Translations under genes and position numbers: made by a program
Notes under the pieces: model-generated
Databases searched by the model: none
What the model saw: only the letters and a program-made list of their open reading frames with translations
Told to the model about the DNA's origin: nothing
Source of the DNA: Raineya sp.
Lineage (GTDB): Bacteria; Bacteroidota; Bacteroidia; Cytophagales; Thermonemataceae
Direction: 5' to 3'
Length of the DNA: 64,000 nucleotides
Assembly (NCBI GenBank): GCA_025454915.1
Contig: JALONN010000003.1
Location: 186,001-250,000, forward strand
In this document: in pieces, positions 60,914-64,000 of the stretch
How the letters are laid out: each line of letters starts with the position of its first letter
How positions within the stretch are numbered: the stretch's first letter is position 1

Positions 60914-61933
60914 CTATAACATCAAGCGTACAGGTGCATAGAATCGGTACCCTAATATCAGGCTAAATGTATGGTAATAAATACTATTATCCATTTTATT
61001 ATTATTAAAACTCTGATTTACAAAACTATAATGAAACATTCCTACAAATCTATCTCCCTGATAACCCATCATTATCTTGGTTTCAGGTACTACAATGGCA
61101 TAACGCCATACTATATTGGTTTGAGTAGCATTTTGCAGTGAATTTTTACCAAAATCTCCTCCTAACCATACATCACCATACAAAAACCAACCTTGTTTGT
61201 CTGCTAAATAAAAAGATGGAGAAACAGAAAAATTAAAGCCATAGTATTCACCTGCAAATATACCAAATTGTGTATCTTGAGCTTGAAGAGGCTGGTCAAA
61301 CAATGCTTTTTTATCTTTTTGGTTATATTTTAGATAATTGATAGAAGCTCTATAAGCCCAAGAAAATTTTGATTTTATTTGTTTTATTCCAAAGTTACTG
61401 GGAAGTCCAATTGCAAATTTTTTATATTCAGGATAATATTTTGCATCAATTTTTATCCAAGTTGCCTGCATATTATTAAATCTTGCAAAAGAATTTGGAT
61501 TTTCTTGTTGAGCAAATTGATGTTTTTGAAAATTTTCATCATAAAATCCTTTTTGGGTTATATAAGTTGCAGAGAGAGCCAATCCATTTGTCTGATAACT
61601 AAATCCGAGATTTCGAGAAGACTGATTTCCATATTTTATTTTACTACTATCTGTTTGAGGTAATGTACTGGCTAGTGCAAAAGATATTTTTTTGAATTGG
61701 AATGCAAAACCAGCATACAAAGTAGCATCCGATTTGAGTTTAAGAGCCTCTCTGCCAGTACTATCTATGCTTTTATTGGGAATAATGTTTAATTCAAACG
61801 TTTTATACTCTTGGAAGTATGACACCATAATCCTATTTTTAAGGTCTTTGGTGTAGAGTGTATCGTAGTATTGTGCCCAAAGAGTATTGGAAAATATGAT
61901 TCCTAAAAATAGAAGATATATATATTTTTTCAT
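60914..61933 (-). CDS. probable outer-membrane beta-barrel protein (DUF4421-like)
   Basis: 339 residues. Signal peptide (KKYIYLLFLGIIFSNTLWAQ). The mature part has many alternating aromatic/polar strands (for example LGFSYQTNGLALSATYIT, FNFSVSPSFYLADKQGWFLYGDVWLGG) and ends GYRFYAPVRLML. The early YYDTLYTKDLKNRIMVSYFQEY and PNKSIDSTGREAL segments resemble DUF4421. A barrel-like outer-membrane protein is likely; function unknown. Confidence 0.7.
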   Translation of the reverse strand: MKKYIYLLFLGIIFSNTLWAQYYDTLYTKDLKNRIMVSYFQEYKTFELNIIPNKSIDSTGREALKLKSDATLYAGFAFQFKKISFALASTLPQTDSSKIKYGNQSSRNLGFSYQTNGLALSATYITQKGFYDENFQKHQFAQQENPNSFARFNNMQATWIKIDAKYYPEYKKFAIGLPSNFGIKQIKSKFSWAYRASINYLKYNQKDKKALFDQPLQAQDTQFGIFAGEYYGFNFSVSPSFYLADKQGWFLYGDVWLGGDFGKNSLQNATQTNIVWRYAIVVPETKIMMGYQGDRFVGMFHYSFVNQSFNNNKMDNSIYYHTFSLILGYRFYAPVRLML

Positions 61934-61992
61934 GATTATTCTATGTAAAATATTTTATCTGTTGTACAAATAATACTTATACCAAGCATTTA

Positions 61993-63726
61993 CTATTTCC
62001 ATACAGGAATATTATCAGCCTTGAGGCTATTACCCAGTCTTTCAAAATCTTTTTTCTTTAAATAATGAACTTGTGGTAAATACCAACCCAAGAATCCATG
62101 ATGATGGTTGCGTTCTATAAGTTCAGGGTTATATTGTGTGGCACTCCAAACTACATTTTTCCAAGGCAGATTGGTTTCGTTGGGAGTTTTGTCAAAAGCC
62201 CATTCTTCACCAATACTCATCCAACGCAAAGTAAGTGCCTGTGTATCTGTGTATCCAAAGTTTACCCAAGTAACACCATTTTGTGTAGTAGCATTCTGGG
62301 GTTTGTCTTCAGGACGAGAATACACAATGATATACTTTCTTTCTTCGTCAAGAGTTATCTCATCATCCATAATAGAGTGTTGTTCTAGACCTGCAATTTT
62401 GGAAAAAGGGAATGCTGCATCATATCCTGTAATAGAAAAATACCTACATTGTGCCTTTTCTAAAGTCTCAGCTCCATTTCTTGTATTTGGAAACGTAGGC
62501 AGTTTGCCTGTAAGTACCATTACATAACCCTTTTTAATAGAGATTCCTCTCTGTAAATAGTTGATGTAGTTACACCCTGTTGCGTGTGGTTCATAACAAG
62601 CAGGTGCTGGCTGATTTTCTCCCCTACCTGTTACACCTAAGTCTAATTTTCTTATATAAACCTTGTCTTGCAGAGTAGTTTTATCCAATGATAAAGAAAG
62701 TCCTGTACTGATGGAAAGCCAAATTCCGAAGGCTTTGTTCCAGCCAATAATGGGTCCGTTGTATTTAGCAGGGTGATTATTCCCTTTATTACGATTGGGC
62801 ATAGTGGCATTGGCTACTTTTGTAAAGCCTGAAAAATCGCAATTAATAAAAAATTTTTCTCCTGTAGACAACTGATAATAAGCTTTGGGTAATTTTACCC
62901 CACCTAATACATCTTTATTTTTATCAATAGCATAATACCTTATCCATACATCACCCAAATCATACAAACCTCTGCCGTGTCCATGCTTTTTGTCAATGCC
63001 CCAAGGTCCTTGAAATTGTAAAGCTGAGCCAAATCTATGATTTCCTTTTCCACGATAAAAAGGTGGTTGATGAGCAGGTGTATTCATTTGTGTAGGATTG
63101 CCTATTGCCATCGTGAATTCCACTTTATAACCACGTTTTTGAGCCATACGATTCCCTCCTATTCTAAAAGGATTTTCATTTCCTTCATTGGGTTCAATAT
63201 CAACATCTACAATACCCACTTCTCCTTTTCCTGCCCATTTTTCATACCGATATTCAGTACTTTCAAAAGGCGGTGTAACTTGTATATTGAAAAAACGGCT
63301 GTATGGAAAATCCCCTTCTACAATAAGTTTAGATTGAAAAGGAGCTATTAGGGCAGGTAATACAATATAAGTACAATGTGGGTCAGGAAAAGAGCCATAC
63401 AATTTATTTAGATCAATTTCATGTGCCTTACGAATAGCCCATTGATTATCAGGATTGATGTCTTCATATTTTTGCAAATAAAAATGGTTAAATCTACTTG
63501 TATCTAAACCTTTAGGTAATAATTTGTTAGGAATTATGGCTGGATTTTTGCCTGCTAACCAACCTTTAATATAGTTTTCTAGATTATCAGACCATTGCTC
63601 AGCTTCTGTTTTGATTTGAGCATGATTGCCAAAAGGATAAGAAGGTATTTTAGGCAAACATTGACAAAGAAGAGGTATCAGCAGAAACAAACAATAATGA
63701 AACGTCTTGATTTTTAAACGAAGCAT
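61993..63726 (-). CDS. large lipoprotein of unknown function
   Basis: 577 residues. Lipobox LLCQC (acylated Cys about 23). A globular region without repeats has many Gly, His and Trp: GNHRFGSALQFQGPWGIDKKHGHGRGLYDLGDVWIRYYA (in parts), and PDPHCTYIVLPALIAPFQSK. The only clear features are several HxH clusters and about six cysteines, so metal or cofactor binding is possible. No family recognised. Starts 112 bases before the pckA-side terminator and may be expressed alone. Confidence 0.75.
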   Translation of the reverse strand: MLRLKIKTFHYCLFLLIPLLCQCLPKIPSYPFGNHAQIKTEAEQWSDNLENYIKGWLAGKNPAIIPNKLLPKGLDTSRFNHFYLQKYEDINPDNQWAIRKAHEIDLNKLYGSFPDPHCTYIVLPALIAPFQSKLIVEGDFPYSRFFNIQVTPPFESTEYRYEKWAGKGEVGIVDVDIEPNEGNENPFRIGGNRMAQKRGYKVEFTMAIGNPTQMNTPAHQPPFYRGKGNHRFGSALQFQGPWGIDKKHGHGRGLYDLGDVWIRYYAIDKNKDVLGGVKLPKAYYQLSTGEKFFINCDFSGFTKVANATMPNRNKGNNHPAKYNGPIIGWNKAFGIWLSISTGLSLSLDKTTLQDKVYIRKLDLGVTGRGENQPAPACYEPHATGCNYINYLQRGISIKKGYVMVLTGKLPTFPNTRNGAETLEKAQCRYFSITGYDAAFPFSKIAGLEQHSIMDDEITLDEERKYIIVYSRPEDKPQNATTQNGVTWVNFGYTDTQALTLRWMSIGEEWAFDKTPNETNLPWKNVVWSATQYNPELIERNHHHGFLGWYLPQVHYLKKKDFERLGNSLKADNIPVWK

Positions 63727-63840
63727 ATAGTTTTATTTTGAATGAATTTCATCAAATATAATTTTTTTGAGAATCTATAAAAAATTATCCATTTAATTTT
63801 TGAATAAATGCTTGAACTTCTTGAATAGACTTTTAAAAAC

Positions 63841-63878
63841 AAAACACCTATAAGGTTTTAAAACCTTATAGGTGTTTT
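63841..63878 (-). terminator. terminator of the gene at 63901
   Basis: Nearly perfect palindrome with 18-base arms (core AACACCTATAAGG) and a two-base centre, 22 bases past the stop at 63901. Confidence 0.85.
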
Positions 63879-63900
63879 TGTCTATTCTTTTAAGAAAATT

Positions 63901-64000
63901 TTAATTTGTTTGTGAAGCTACTTTAGGAGCACCTGCTAGAATTTCTTCGTTTGCAAAATCTGCATATTTTTGGAAGTTTTTCACAAATGCCTGAGCAAGT
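63901..64000 (-). CDS. pckA: 3' end of a probable ATP-dependent phosphoenolpyruvate carboxykinase
   Basis: The frame enters from the right edge and ends at TAA (63901-63903), giving 32 residues with AFVKNFQKYADFANEEIL and AGAPKV near the end. This matches my recollection of the C-terminus of Bacteroidota PckA (NF-x-KYADFA-x-EEI-x-AGAPK). PckA converts oxaloacetate to PEP with ATP. Only the tail is visible, so the call is tentative. Confidence 0.6.
   Translation of the reverse strand, partial: LAQAFVKNFQKYADFANEEILAGAPKVASQTN

Overview
The window is a 64 kb stretch of an AT-rich Bacteroidota chromosome, most likely a Cytophagales-type organism. The evidence is: promoters of the Bacteroidota kind (TTTG about 19-23 nt before TAnnTTTG), a type IX secretion tail on a chitinase, LytS/LytTR signalling with a two-component propeller sensor, stand-alone propeller lipoproteins, a GldM-like domain, DUF4293 and DUF2141 proteins, and a queuine transglycosylase without zinc cysteines. 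No tRNA, rRNA, CRISPR array, insertion sequence or prophage gene was seen. Genes are dense and many units end in clear hairpin terminators.

Layout. 1-8.0 kb is housekeeping: an acyl-CoA thioesterase, a metB-hom methionine/threonine operon under a SAM-I riboswitch, and an alaS-gatB operon. 8.1-12.3 kb holds a LytS-type kinase, its LytTR regulator and a small lipoprotein. Divergent from it, 12.5-19.7 kb is an accessory block of secreted proteins: two small paralogues, a further exported protein, three WG-repeat proteins ending in a shared Cys/His cluster, a beta-solenoid membrane protein and a GldM-like protein. Duplicated leaders show that the array grew by tandem duplication. 20-28.6 kb returns to ordinary genes (M23 peptidase, permease, lipoprotein, class A beta-lactamase-like hydrolase, MerR regulator, dprA, DnaJ-like membrane protein, rpsO).

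28.7-35.6 kb has two TPR plus Tudor-knot-like paralogues, a TlpA-like lipoprotein, pcm, ribE and a cobalamin lower-ligand operon (cobT-cobS-cobC). 35.6-40.4 kb holds two propeller lipoproteins divergent from a membrane-tethered winged-helix regulator, followed by htrA; together they could form an envelope-sensing unit. 42.4-44.3 kb is a compact ATPase plus PD-(D/E)XK nuclease pair between conserved genes, with its own promoter and terminator. It is the best candidate for an undescribed defence-like system.

44.4-64 kb holds uvrB, an Ntn-hydrolase/DUF2141 fusion, an adenine deaminase-like enzyme, an S41 peptidase, an AlkD-like repair protein, a second SAM-I riboswitch with no methionine gene behind it, a GH19 chitinase, a quinone oxidoreductase, a Ser/Thr kinase, a 2-oxoacid dehydrogenase E2, tgt, several envelope proteins of unknown function and the 3' end of a probable pckA.

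Limits: all family assignments come from reading motifs by eye; no database search was possible. Start codons were chosen by signal peptide, family N-terminus or promoter position where stated.
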